Shown one piece after another: positions 1-7,945 of a DNA stretch of 12,715 nucleotides (positions are counted from its first letter, which is position 1; every line of letters begins with the position of its first letter). Below the pieces are notes generated by a model. The model was given only the letters and a program-made list of their open reading frames with translations, was not told the origin of the DNA and did not search any database. The position numbers and the translations under genes are program-made. Source of the stretch: Odoribacter sp. (GTDB taxonomy: Bacteria; Bacteroidota; Bacteroidia; Bacteroidales; Marinifilaceae); contig JAHHTT010000062.1 of the NCBI GenBank assembly GCA_020024465.1, positions 1 to 12,715 of the forward strand, written 5' to 3'.

Positions 1-72
1 CTTCCAATGATAGAAGCTGCTGCGCTGAATTCCCATTATGTCACACAGAAGCTTTACGGGGAATTGTCCTGA
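1..72 (+). CDS. 3' end of an unidentified upstream gene (partial)
   Basis: The first frame is open from the window edge for 23 codons and stops with TGA at 70-72. The visible tail ends in LYGELS. It is followed by a 154-base gap before the polymerase gene. The position suggests another member of the polysaccharide locus, for example a glycosyltransferase, but 23 residues are too few to assign a family. The call rests only on the open frame at the edge and the same orientation as all following genes. Confidence 0.4.
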   Translation, partial: LPMIEAAALNSHYVTQKLYGELS

Positions 73-214
73 GAGCGCCATGATTACTTGATATTCTTGC
101 TGTTGTACAGAATTACCGATTCAAAGCGATTAATAAATGATTGCAAGAGATTTGTTGGCTAAAATTAAGGGGTTAGTTACTCTGGAAAATCATTTGTGTT
201 AAGGAAAATTTCAT

Positions 215-219
215 GGAGG
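215..219 (+). promoter_or_regulatory. Ribosome binding site for the GTG-started polymerase gene
   Basis: GGAGG lies 7 bases before the GTG at 227. This supports GTG 227 as the start, although GTG is the less common start codon. Confidence 0.7.
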
Positions 220-226
220 AATTTAA

Positions 227-1321
227 GTGATTGTATATATTTTAGTTTATTTATTTATTTCGTTGGGTGTATTTTGGTATGAAGAAGTACCTAATAGTGA
301 CAGGGAAATCGTAAAGAAACAGAATAAATATATCGTAACGAATAGACAGGTATTTTTATTTTGTTGTACTTTGGTTTTGATAGTACTATCTTCAATTAGA
401 GGAGATTTTACAGCCGATTATGCGGCATATACTTTTGATTATAACAGATACTTGGGAGCTAATGTAAAAGATATATTTAGTGTATATAATAGATATGAAC
501 CTTTATATGCGTTATTGAATTATGTTCTTGCAAATGTTTTCAAAAATCCGATTTCATTATTCGCTGTTTGCTCTATTATTATTGTTGGAGCGTATGTGAA
601 CTTGATAAAAAAGGAGTCCGTAAATATTGCTCTTTCACTTGTGCTATTTGTAACAGTTGGGGTATATTATCCTTCCTTCAATACTATGAGACAAGTTTTA
701 GCAGCGGCTATCTTCTCTATGGCAATTCCTTATGTTTATCGAGGAGATTTTAAAAGATATGCCGTAATAGTAATTGTTGCGACACTATTCCATAAAATAT
801 CGATTTTGATGATTCCTATATACTTTATCTTACGGATGAAGGTGTCTTTGAAAAACAATATGATTCTATTCGTTGGAACCGGAGTTGTATCGGCTTTGTA
901 TGAATTGATTGCGACGAGATTAAATGATTTTTTGGGCTTTTCTTACAGTTTCGAATCATCAACATCATCTGGTATGCAAGGCTCAACCTTTAAGAGCGTT
1001 GTGGTTTACATTTTTATCGGTTTGTTCGTTCTTATTTGTAGTTCATGGATAAAAGATAGTCCTAAAAAAAATGTGAATGTTAACGGAACATTGATATGGA
1101 CGGCTTTATATTTTCTGTCGATGAATTTGAACTTTTCGGTTAGATTAGCATATTACTTTTGCCCTTTTATGCTATTATCGGTTCCGGCAGTACTTCGGGG
1201 AATCTCAAATAAACGAACTAGAAATTTTGCTACTGCGGTAATAGTCTTCTTGTTGTTTGTGTTTTTCATAAATGCTTACTCTGGTTCAAAATATAATCCC
1301 TACTATACAATTTTTTCCTAA
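227..1321 (+). CDS. EpsG-family / Wzy-like polysaccharide polymerase
   Basis: This is a 364-residue, very hydrophobic protein with about ten predicted membrane segments. It begins with a membrane helix (residues 1-17) and ends with one near residues 335-350. After the second helix comes a polar loop with R58, G59, D60 and D64-Y65-x-x-Y. That arrangement (an Arg-Gly/Asp-Tyr loop after an N-terminal helix pair) is typical of EpsG-like polymerases, which link lipid-carried repeat units on the outer face of the membrane. Length and topology fit the family. Wzy proteins are poorly conserved in sequence, so the assignment rests mainly on topology, this loop and the neighbouring flippase and glycosyltransferase. 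The start is GTG with a well-placed GGAGG. The gene is AT-rich compared with the sugar-nucleotide genes downstream. An O-antigen ligase-like protein is the main alternative. Confidence 0.8.
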   Translation: MIVYILVYLFISLGVFWYEEVPNSDREIVKKQNKYIVTNRQVFLFCCTLVLIVLSSIRGDFTADYAAYTFDYNRYLGANVKDIFSVYNRYEPLYALLNYVLANVFKNPISLFAVCSIIIVGAYVNLIKKESVNIALSLVLFVTVGVYYPSFNTMRQVLAAAIFSMAIPYVYRGDFKRYAVIVIVATLFHKISILMIPIYFILRMKVSLKNNMILFVGTGVVSALYELIATRLNDFLGFSYSFESSTSSGMQGSTFKSVVVYIFIGLFVLICSSWIKDSPKKNVNVNGTLIWTALYFLSMNLNFSVRLAYYFCPFMLLSVPAVLRGISNKRTRNFATAVIVFLLFVFFINAYSGSKYNPYYTIFS

Positions 1322-1343
1322 ATCTATTTTAACAATACAATTA

Positions 1344-1363
1344 TTCGTAAAACTCTTTACGGA
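1344..1363 (+). promoter_or_regulatory. Small stem-loop before the propeller gene
   Basis: CGTAAA at 1346-1351 pairs with TTTACG at 1356-1361 around the loop ACTC. One G-U and one A-U pair extend it outward to 1344 and 1363. The stem runs into the purine-rich ribosome binding region at 1361-1374. There is no T-tract, so it is not a convincing terminator. A modest effect on translation initiation is possible but unproven. Confidence 0.3.
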
Positions 1364-1376
1364 AGGAAGGAAAGAA

Positions 1377-1391
1377 ATGGTTGGCTCATGA
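1377..1391 (+). promoter_or_regulatory. Four-codon leader ORF overlapping the propeller start (ATGA)
   Basis: The strong purine-rich ribosome binding site at 1361-1370 is placed 6 bases before an ATG at 1377 but 17 bases before the propeller ATG at 1388. The 1377 ATG opens a reading frame of only four sense codons (M-V-G-S). Its TGA (1389-1391) overlaps the ATG at 1388. This geometry would allow a ribosome to stop and restart on the propeller gene. It may also be chance, with the ribosome simply using the ATG at 1388. Confidence 0.35.
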
Positions 1392-2590
1392 TTAAAATAA
1401 TTAAGAAGGTAATTTCTCCGGATAAACGGAGAATGCTGAAGCATATTTATAATGGGATAGTTCATCCACAAAAAAAAATTCAGACATTGTATCCGCATAA
1501 AGCGGTGGCTATCAACTCTTTTTTCGGATATTATGATATTCCGCAATTTAATGCAGCTGGCGAACTGTGCTATCTTCAGATGGGCAAGAAAGATGCAGAC
1601 GGTGTTGATATTTGTGTCAGCAATATGACCGCAAGTTCAACGAAAGTTATATGCAAAACCCATATATGGAATTGGCAGCAAGGGTGTAGGTTGCGGTGGT
1701 CAAAAGACGGCAAACACATCTATTTTAATGATTTCCGAAACGGAAGGCTGATTGCGGTCAAGAAAAGTGTCGCAACCGGAGATGAGACCGTATATTCCGA
1801 GCCGTTGTATGATATTGATCCGGATGAAAAAAGGGCAATTTCCTTAGATTTTCTCAGACTTGGATATATGAGACCGGGATATGGATATGTGGTTGGCGAA
1901 TACAGCTTGCCTAAATCCGATGAGTTGCTTCAAAATGGCATTAAGATCTTTGATATGCAACAAGATGAGGTCAGCCGGGTTATATCATATTCGACAATTA
2001 TTGACCAGTGTGCGAATGATTTACAGGTTCAAAATATTGCGAATTGCTACATCAATCACCTGTCGTTTGCACCGGACGGAAATCACTTTCTGTTCTTCTG
2101 GCTGGAAAAAATGCCGAATGGTATTCACAAGGCATCTCTGTGCGTGTTCGATATGAGAAGCAATAAGATTACTGCTTTGGAGACCGATTTGAGCGTGTCG
2201 CACTATGATTGGTGCGACAATAATAAAATAGTTGTAACCGCCTACGATGCCCAAAGGAAATGTCGTTACTATATTTACGATATAATCTCGGGAGAAAGGC
2301 AACCGTTTTTGCATGAGCTTTTGACAGAGGACGGACATCCGACATGGCTTTCCGATGGGAATATGATAACAGATACCTATCCCGATAAGCTGGGCTTTGA
2401 AAGACTTATTGAAGTTGATTGTACGAATAAGGCCGCAAAGGATCTATTTAAGGTATATCATTCCTATAAGGTCACAGGCGAAAAAAGATGTGACTTGCAC
2501 CCTCGTGTCAGTCCAGACGAAAGGGCGATCACTATTGATGTGAATACTTCTGGTAATCGAGATTTAATAATTATATGGAGGAAAAAATGA
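1388..2590 (+). CDS. Cytoplasmic TolB/WD40-like beta-propeller protein of unknown function
   Basis: This 400-residue protein has no signal peptide or clear membrane segment. Its first 30 residues are strongly basic (KIIKK, KRR, PQKK). The rest contains spaced beta-blade motifs of the PD40/TolB type: RWSKDGKHIYFND (103-115), LSFAPDGNHFLFF (225-237), a diverged blade near 271-287 (SHYDW to TAYD), HPTWLSDGNMITD (317-329) and HPRVSPDERAITID (371-384). Together these predict about six blades. The motif WNWQQGC (94-100) precedes the first clear blade. Such propellers usually bind ligands or proteins, and some six- and seven-bladed relatives are polysaccharide lyases, but no catalytic residues can be assigned here. 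The gene lies between the polymerase and the glycosyltransferase, and its stop overlaps the next start (ATGA), so it is co-translated with the pathway. A scaffold, a sugar-sensing role or an uncharacterised transferase partner are all possible. Confidence 0.6.
   Translation: MIKIIKKVISPDKRRMLKHIYNGIVHPQKKIQTLYPHKAVAINSFFGYYDIPQFNAAGELCYLQMGKKDADGVDICVSNMTASSTKVICKTHIWNWQQGCRLRWSKDGKHIYFNDFRNGRLIAVKKSVATGDETVYSEPLYDIDPDEKRAISLDFLRLGYMRPGYGYVVGEYSLPKSDELLQNGIKIFDMQQDEVSRVISYSTIIDQCANDLQVQNIANCYINHLSFAPDGNHFLFFWLEKMPNGIHKASLCVFDMRSNKITALETDLSVSHYDWCDNNKIVVTAYDAQRKCRYYIYDIISGERQPFLHELLTEDGHPTWLSDGNMITDTYPDKLGFERLIEVDCTNKAAKDLFKVYHSYKVTGEKRCDLHPRVSPDERAITIDVNTSGNRDLIIIWRKK
2577..2582 (+). promoter_or_regulatory. 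Ribosome binding site setting the glycosyltransferase start at 2587
   Basis: GGAGGA lies 4 bases before ATG 2587 and directly after an in-frame ATG at 2575. The upstream ATG has no site of its own, so 2587 is the likely start. Confidence 0.7.
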
Positions 2591-3723
2591 GCAACAAATT
2601 AGCCATTATTGTTCTTGGATATAATAGAGCAGATGCTCTAAACAATGTGTTGAATTCTCTAGCTAAGCTGCGGTGGTCGGGAGAACGTATCCCCCTTATT
2701 GTTAGTATAGATAATGGAGGCACACCCGAAGTAAACGCTGTTGCGGAAAATTATAATTGGCATCTTGGAGAAAAGCGGATTGTAATTCACGAAAACAGAT
2801 TGGGGTTAAAAGCTCATTTCATGTATTCCGGAGATATAACAGAGGAATTTGAAAATGTAATCTTTTTGGAAGATGATCTATTGGTTTCTCCGTATATGAT
2901 GGATTTTTGCATGAGTTACATTTCGTCATATTGTGATGATGATAGGATCGCCGGTGCTTCACTGTATAACCCAATTTTGAAAGAGGGGACAGGCTGTAAA
3001 TTTTATCAAATTGATGATGGAAGCGATGTGTATTTTCTCCAACAACCGTATTGGGGAAATATTTGGAACAAACACAAATGGCAGTTGTTTAAGGATTGGC
3101 TTGTAAGTTACCAATTGGATAATTCTCTGTTGCCGCCGCATATTGCCGAGTGGAAGGATACATCGTTCAAAAAAGTGTTTGTTCAGTATTTGATTGAAAC
3201 CGACAGATATTTCGTTACTCCCAGAGTATCTGTTTTGACAAATAATGCCGAAGCGGGTGTCCACAATACTACTGCAAAGTATCAATTCCAATGTCCCATG
3301 GTTATCGGGACGAAAATATACAATATGCCATCGATGGATCAATCTCTGGCGGTATATGATGCGTTTTTTGAACTCAGTCCCCAAGTAATTAAAAAAGTCA
3401 ATCCTTATTTTTCTGAATATGACTTTTATGTAGATATATATGGTCAAAAAAGAAAGGATACTAAATATGAATATTGTCTGACTTCAAAAGAAGCAAAGAG
3501 CTGTATAAAAGAATATAGTCGGCAAATGAAACCCGAAGAATTGGCACCTTTGCTTTCTGCGGAAGGTGGCGGATTGCGTTTTTGCAAAACACAGGATATC
3601 GATGCAACCTTGACACAGCGTCAGCATGCCCTATCCCGTGACATTGAATCCAATTATATGATTGATGCAAAAACCTTAATGGAATTGCTGAAAAAAAAGA
3701 TAAAGGAAAAGTTTGGGAGATAG
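2587..3723 (+). CDS. GT-A fold glycosyltransferase (GT2/GNT-I-like)
   Basis: From ATG 2587 the protein has 378 residues. It opens with a typical GT-A beginning, AIIVLGYNRADAL, in which a hydrophobic beta strand is followed by YNR. E95-D96-D97, in FLEDDLLVSPYMMDF, is the acidic motif that binds the metal and the nucleotide sugar. The EDD form and the following S-P-x-M resemble the GNT-I (GT13-like) branch more than ordinary GT2 enzymes. A conserved-looking QQPYWGNIWNKHKW block follows in the acceptor half. No membrane helix is seen, so it should work at the inner face of the membrane, adding one sugar to the lipid-linked repeat unit. The donor and linkage cannot be read from sequence. The start overlaps the propeller stop by four bases (ATGA), indicating translational coupling. 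It is the only glycosyltransferase in the window. The C-terminal third (about 280-378) is charged and is not recognised. Confidence 0.75.
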   Translation: MSNKLAIIVLGYNRADALNNVLNSLAKLRWSGERIPLIVSIDNGGTPEVNAVAENYNWHLGEKRIVIHENRLGLKAHFMYSGDITEEFENVIFLEDDLLVSPYMMDFCMSYISSYCDDDRIAGASLYNPILKEGTGCKFYQIDDGSDVYFLQQPYWGNIWNKHKWQLFKDWLVSYQLDNSLLPPHIAEWKDTSFKKVFVQYLIETDRYFVTPRVSVLTNNAEAGVHNTTAKYQFQCPMVIGTKIYNMPSMDQSLAVYDAFFELSPQVIKKVNPYFSEYDFYVDIYGQKRKDTKYEYCLTSKEAKSCIKEYSRQMKPEELAPLLSAEGGGLRFCKTQDIDATLTQRQHALSRDIESNYMIDAKTLMELLKKKIKEKFGR

Positions 3724-3726
3724 AGC

Positions 3727-5118
3727 ATGAACAGATCAGAAAAACTTGTAAAAAACACAGCAATTCTCGCTTTCGGAACACTATGTACAAAGGTTTTGAC
3801 TTTTATAATGGTTCCTTTATTCAGCAGTTGGTTGACAACTGAAGAATATGGCGATTTTGATTTGCTTTGTACTTACATAACATTGGCAATTCCCCTTATT
3901 ACACTTTCATGCGGAGAAGCTGTATTTAGAAAGCTATTAGATGAAAAGGATGAGATAAGGAGAAAAAGCATAGTTTCAACTTGTCTTGCCATAGTATTGG
4001 TTGGCTTGACAGTATTAACTCTTGCTATAGTATTTGTATTCAGTAAATACTATCCCAATGCCGTCGTATCTTTTTTAGCACTTGCAATAGCGGAAACGGT
4101 AAACAACTTTCTTCAGTATTATGTCCGTGGGAAAAAGAGATTGTCAGTATATTCAATTGGCAGCATTAGCTTCGTAATCTCGATGTCCGCTTTTGTAACG
4201 ATCTTCGTATTACTGTTTGATATGGGATTGCAAGGCATTCTTTGGGGATATACGGCAGGCTATTGCACAAGCTCTGTAATCTTTATCCTTACAACAAAAA
4301 TGTGGAAGGATTTCAAACCCAGAACAGTTTCGGCTTCAACTTTTAAGGAAGTAATATCATATTCAGCTCCCTTAATCCCCAATTCTGTATCTTGGTGGAT
4401 TGCCAATGCTTCGGATAGAACAATAATAAATATTGTTCTCGGAAGTGCGGCAAACGGAATATATGCCATAGCGAATAAAATACCGTCTATCTGCACGGCT
4501 TTGTTTTCGGTTTTCCATTTGTCATGGCAAGAAACAGCTTCCGATTCGATTAACGACAGTGATCGCGAGATTTATTATTGCAGAGTATATAATAAAACCA
4601 CGAAGATGATATTAAGCATATGTTCCGTTGTACTTAGTGTTAACATCGTACTATTTGATGTTATTCTTGATCCTAGATACATCACAGCTCAATATCATGT
4701 TCCGATTTTGATGAGCGCAATAGTCTTTTCGTTTTTAGCACAATTTATTGGCGGAATTTTTATAGGTTTTCAAAACACTAAGGTTAATGGTTTAACGACA
4801 GTCATTGCTGCTATATCAAACATCATTATTCATTTATGCTTGATAAACTTTATTGGTTTATATGCTGCATCGATTTCCACGTTGTCATCTTATATTGTTC
4901 TTTATATAATACGAATTATTATGATTCGTAAATATGTGAAATTAAAAATGGACAAAAGAGCATATTTGAATTGGGCAATCTATATGCTGGTTCTGGTTGC
5001 TCAATTTACAAATATTGCGGCAATCAAAATTGTATTTATTCCGATAGCGATTTACTATTTTATTGCATCAAATCGAATGCTTATAATGGGTTTGACCAAG
5101 AAACTACTCAAAAGATAA
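3727..5118 (+). CDS. Wzx-type lipid-linked oligosaccharide flippase
   Basis: This 463-residue multi-helix membrane protein of the MOP/PST exporter superfamily has about 12-14 predicted membrane segments. The N-terminus carries the typical flippase pattern: a short cytoplasmic start with RSEKLVKNT, then a first helix ending in VPLFSSWLTTEEYGDFDLL. The second half shows the usual repeat of the fold, around residues 210-300 (SYSAPLIPNSVSWWIANASDR). It would move the undecaprenyl-diphosphate-linked repeat unit across the membrane to the polymerase. The start has GGAG at 3716-3719 and lies 3 bases after the glycosyltransferase stop, so the genes are co-transcribed. Length and topology are normal for Wzx. 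Membership of the superfamily is clear; the exact substrate is inferred from the neighbours. Confidence 0.88.
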   Translation: MNRSEKLVKNTAILAFGTLCTKVLTFIMVPLFSSWLTTEEYGDFDLLCTYITLAIPLITLSCGEAVFRKLLDEKDEIRRKSIVSTCLAIVLVGLTVLTLAIVFVFSKYYPNAVVSFLALAIAETVNNFLQYYVRGKKRLSVYSIGSISFVISMSAFVTIFVLLFDMGLQGILWGYTAGYCTSSVIFILTTKMWKDFKPRTVSASTFKEVISYSAPLIPNSVSWWIANASDRTIINIVLGSAANGIYAIANKIPSICTALFSVFHLSWQETASDSINDSDREIYYCRVYNKTTKMILSICSVVLSVNIVLFDVILDPRYITAQYHVPILMSAIVFSFLAQFIGGIFIGFQNTKVNGLTTVIAAISNIIIHLCLINFIGLYAASISTLSSYIVLYIIRIIMIRKYVKLKMDKRAYLNWAIYMLVLVAQFTNIAAIKIVFIPIAIYYFIASNRMLIMGLTKKLLKR

Positions 5119-5141
5119 GGACAAAAAACTAATATGAGTAC

Positions 5142-5147
5142 GGAGGA
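5142..5147 (+). promoter_or_regulatory. Ribosome binding site setting the capE-like start at 5155
   Basis: GGAGGA lies 7 bases before ATG 5155. The in-frame ATG at 5134 is upstream of this site and has only a weak AAGGA at a longer distance, so the shorter protein is preferred. Confidence 0.75.
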
Positions 5148-5154
5148 TAGAAAA

Positions 5155-6189
5155 ATGTCTCTTTTTACAAATAAGACTCTTTTAATAACAGGAGGAACCG
5201 GCAGCTTTGGCAATGCGGTACTTAACCGTTTTCTCAAAACCGACATCGCCGAGATACGAATCTTCTCTCGCGATGAGAAGAAGCAAGATGATATGCGTCA
5301 TGAGTTCCAGGCTAAGATGCCAGAAGTTGCGGACAAGATCAGTTTCTACATTGGCGATGTTCGTGACCTTGCATCTGTCAAGAACGCTATGCACGGCGTT
5401 GACTACATATTCCATGCAGCAGCTCTCAAGCAGGTTCCGTCTTGCGAGTTCTTCCCGATTGAAGCAGTCAAGACCAATGTTCTCGGTACAGAGAATGTCT
5501 TGACTGCCGCTATCGAAGCAGGCGTGAAGAATGTCGTTTGTCTTTCCACTGATAAGGCAGCATATCCCGTTAATGCTATGGGTACATCCAAAGCTATGAT
5601 GGAAAAGGTCATTGTAGCAAAAGCTCGGACAACCTCTACTACAAAAATTTGTTGCACTCGTTACGGTAATGTCATGTGTTCCCGAGGTTCTGTCATTCCG
5701 CTTTGGATTGACCAGATCAGAAACGAAAACCCGATTACGCTGACCGAACCGACTATGACTCGTTTCATCATGTCTTTGGACGAAGCTGTTGACCTTGTTC
5801 TCTTTGCTTTTGAACATGGCGAGGCAGGCGATATTCTCGTTCAAAAAGCTCCTGCTTGCACTATTCAGACCCAGGCAGAAGCCGTTTGTGAGCTGTTCGG
5901 AGGCAAGAGGGAAGATATTAAGCTCATTGGCATCCGCCACGGTGAAAAGATGTATGAGACGCTACTCACCAACGAGGAATGTGCCCATGCGATTGATATG
6001 GGTAATTTCTACCGTGTGCCTTGTGATAAGCGTGGCTTAAACTACAATAAATATTTCAACAAGGGCGATACCGAGCGTAATACTCTTACTGAATTTAATT
6101 CCAATAACACACAGCTTTTGACAGTTGAGCAGACAAAAGATAAGATTGCTTCGCTTGCTTACATTCAAGAGGAACTAAAAAATGGTTAA
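5155..6189 (+). CDS. capE: UDP-GlcNAc 4,6-dehydratase/5-epimerase, CapE (FnlA) type
   Basis: The 344-residue protein is an extended short-chain dehydrogenase. The NAD(P)-binding motif is TGGTGSFGN (G13-x-x-G16-x-x-G19). Further family marks are SRDEKKQDDMRHEF, AAALKQVPSCEFFP, STDKAAYPVNAMGTSK and RYGNVMCSRGSVIPLW. The usual catalytic Tyr of the YxxxK motif is replaced by Met (M142, with K146). This substitution is a known trait of the CapE/FnlA branch and separates it from PseB-like dehydratases. In Staphylococcus aureus, CapE carries out the first step from UDP-GlcNAc towards UDP-L-FucNAc. The gene starts 36 bases after the flippase, and its stop overlaps the start of the acyltransferase gene by 8 bases. 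It is visibly more GC-rich than the genes on either side. The two partner enzymes lie about 2.8 kb downstream (8976-11402), which makes the pathway assignment firm. Confidence 0.92.
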   Translation: MSLFTNKTLLITGGTGSFGNAVLNRFLKTDIAEIRIFSRDEKKQDDMRHEFQAKMPEVADKISFYIGDVRDLASVKNAMHGVDYIFHAAALKQVPSCEFFPIEAVKTNVLGTENVLTAAIEAGVKNVVCLSTDKAAYPVNAMGTSKAMMEKVIVAKARTTSTTKICCTRYGNVMCSRGSVIPLWIDQIRNENPITLTEPTMTRFIMSLDEAVDLVLFAFEHGEAGDILVQKAPACTIQTQAEAVCELFGGKREDIKLIGIRHGEKMYETLLTNEECAHAIDMGNFYRVPCDKRGLNYNKYFNKGDTERNTLTEFNSNNTQLLTVEQTKDKIASLAYIQEELKNG

Positions 6190-7939
6190 ATCTGAACGTA
6201 ATCAAACTCTTGATGTACTTAAAGGATTGGCGATAGCTGCAGTTGTGCTGTATCATTCCGGGGGCGGGTATGGTTATTTAGGTGTTGATATATTTCTTGT
6301 TATTTCCGGCTTTTTTATGATGTCTGGTTTATTGAGAGATATAGAAAACAATAGCTACAGCTATTTTAGAACTATAAGAAAAAACATTTTGCGTTTATAC
6401 CCTTTGCTTTTGATAGTGACTGCTGTATCTTTACTTGTGGGGTTGTTTGTGATGCTGCCGGATGATTTCGAAAATCTCGGTCAGTCGGCGGTGGCATCGT
6501 CGCTTTTCTCAAATAACCTTTTAAGCATGATTACGACAAGAAATTATTGGGATGTGATAAATGAATATAAGCCGCTTATGCACACATGGTATCTTGGTGT
6601 GCTTATGCAGATATATGTCATTTTTCAGTTATTAATAGCAATTGTTTGGAAAAAATTGAAAAATTCAAAAAAGTTTGTTGCATATTATACTGCAATCGTT
6701 TTTTCTCTTTCACTTGCACTGTATGTGCTCCCCTATTTTTCGGCAAATTATAAGTTCTATTTTCCTATGTTTAGAATGTATGAAGTGCTTGCAGGTGCAC
6801 TGGTAGCTTTAGCGGTGAACAAGGCGCATTTTGCTCCAAATACCAAATTCGTTCATATTGCGAAAGCCGTTTTAACAGTTGTTCTTGCTGTATTGATTTT
6901 TGCGAATGTTGAAATATTTGGGGACAGACTGTTGTTGGTTGTTATAATAACATCCGTATTGGTATTACTTTCTTCTTGGAGTGAAAAAAAAGAATATGCC
7001 GTGCTTAAACCTTTGGCATTATTGGGAAAAGCAAGTTATAGTATATTCTTATGGCATCAGGTGATTTTGGCGTTACTCAGATATTGCTTTGCAATAGAGT
7101 CTGATATACTGCTGTTGCTGTTGCTGTTGGGTATTATGGTAATTTTGGTTATTCCGTCATACATATTTGTTGAAAACAAATTGATACTCAAATTAAAGAC
7201 CGAAAAGAAAAAATGGGTAGCAATTTCAGCCTGTTCCTGTTTAGGTATAGTTGTAATCTTTTTCGGAGTGATTATCAATTCAGCAGGAGGCGTGGTTCGT
7301 GATGTTCCGGAATTAGGTATTTACACCCGAGATAAGGAAAAAACAAATCATGCGTCGTATTGTGACCGTGTATATCAATACAATACAGATTTTATAAGTA
7401 ATAAACTTCATGTTTTGGTTGTTGGAGATAGTTTTGGTCGGGATTGGGCAAATATTTTACTTGAATCCGATATAAGCGACAATATTGAAATCTCTTATAT
7501 TTATTCCTCTTGTGATTCCATTAATGAGAATATAGATAGATTTGCCAAAGCTGATTATGTGTTTTATTCAACAAGGTTCTTAAATTTAGAACTACTCGAA
7601 ATGATGGACGAGACAGTTCCTATTGAAAAACTATATGTTGTAAGTTCTAAGAGCTTTGGAGAAAACAACGGACATATATATGTTCAGAGAAATAGAGATG
7701 ATTACTTTAATCTTACTGTAAAGATGGACGAGGAAATTACAAAAGAGAACGAGGTATTGAAGGAAAGATACCAAGATCATTATGTTGATTTGGTTGCACC
7801 TGTCTTGGCAGATAACGGAGAGATCAGAGTATTTAGCGATAACAATAAAATGATTAGTCAGGATTGTCGCCATTTGACCCAATATGGTGCACAGTATTAT
7901 GCGAGAGTATTGGATTTTAGCTTTTTTGAAGGAGAGTAG
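6182..7939 (+). CDS. OafA-like acyltransferase (acyltransferase-3 membrane domain plus SGNH domain)
   Basis: This 585-residue protein has two parts. Residues 1-370 form the acyltransferase-3 membrane domain with about ten or eleven helices. Its N-terminus has the catalytic His of the first helix (VLYH25SG), then GVDIFLVISGFF and a basic stretch RTIRKNILRLYP. Residues 405-585 form an outside SGNH-like domain with the Ser block G415-D416-S417-F418 and the late D561-C562-R563-H564 dyad. Such fusions transfer acetyl or other acyl groups onto surface sugars, with the membrane domain passing the acyl group to the SGNH domain. The predicted target is the repeat unit made by this locus. The gene overlaps capE by 8 bases, and GGAGAG at its own 3' end serves the next gene. 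A hexanucleotide repeat (GCTGTT three times, 7111-7128) encodes alternating CTG/TTG leucine codons in one helix. Which sugar is acylated cannot be told. Confidence 0.88.
   Translation: MVKSERNQTLDVLKGLAIAAVVLYHSGGGYGYLGVDIFLVISGFFMMSGLLRDIENNSYSYFRTIRKNILRLYPLLLIVTAVSLLVGLFVMLPDDFENLGQSAVASSLFSNNLLSMITTRNYWDVINEYKPLMHTWYLGVLMQIYVIFQLLIAIVWKKLKNSKKFVAYYTAIVFSLSLALYVLPYFSANYKFYFPMFRMYEVLAGALVALAVNKAHFAPNTKFVHIAKAVLTVVLAVLIFANVEIFGDRLLLVVIITSVLVLLSSWSEKKEYAVLKPLALLGKASYSIFLWHQVILALLRYCFAIESDILLLLLLLGIMVILVIPSYIFVENKLILKLKTEKKKWVAISACSCLGIVVIFFGVIINSAGGVVRDVPELGIYTRDKEKTNHASYCDRVYQYNTDFISNKLHVLVVGDSFGRDWANILLESDISDNIEISYIYSSCDSINENIDRFAKADYVFYSTRFLNLELLEMMDETVPIEKLYVVSSKSFGENNGHIYVQRNRDDYFNLTVKMDEEITKENEVLKERYQDHYVDLVAPVLADNGEIRVFSDNNKMISQDCRHLTQYGAQYYARVLDFSFFEGE
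7111..7128 (+). repeat. Three tandem GCTGTT hexamers within the acyltransferase gene
   Basis: Three exact direct copies of GCTGTT encode a leucine run in a membrane helix. Changes in copy number would stay in frame and add or remove two leucines, so this would tune the helix rather than switch the gene off. Confidence 0.6.
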
Positions 7940-7945
7940 TCTATA

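Noticed and set aside
73..162. The frame of the upstream partial gene stays open for 29 codons after its TGA, until TAA at 160-162.
   Set aside because: There is no ribosome binding site or start, and the length is within chance. There is no evidence for readthrough or a broken gene.
155..185. A promoter-like pair, TTGGCT and TACTCT with a 17-base spacer, in the gap before the polymerase.
   Set aside because: The match to consensus is poor at both boxes, particularly the -10 box. AT-rich DNA gives such pairs often.
5182..5940. Long reverse-strand ORF (252 codons) across the capE-like gene.
   Set aside because: It lies wholly inside a gene with clear family motifs on the + strand, has no recognisable domain and is a frame shadow of GC-richer coding DNA.
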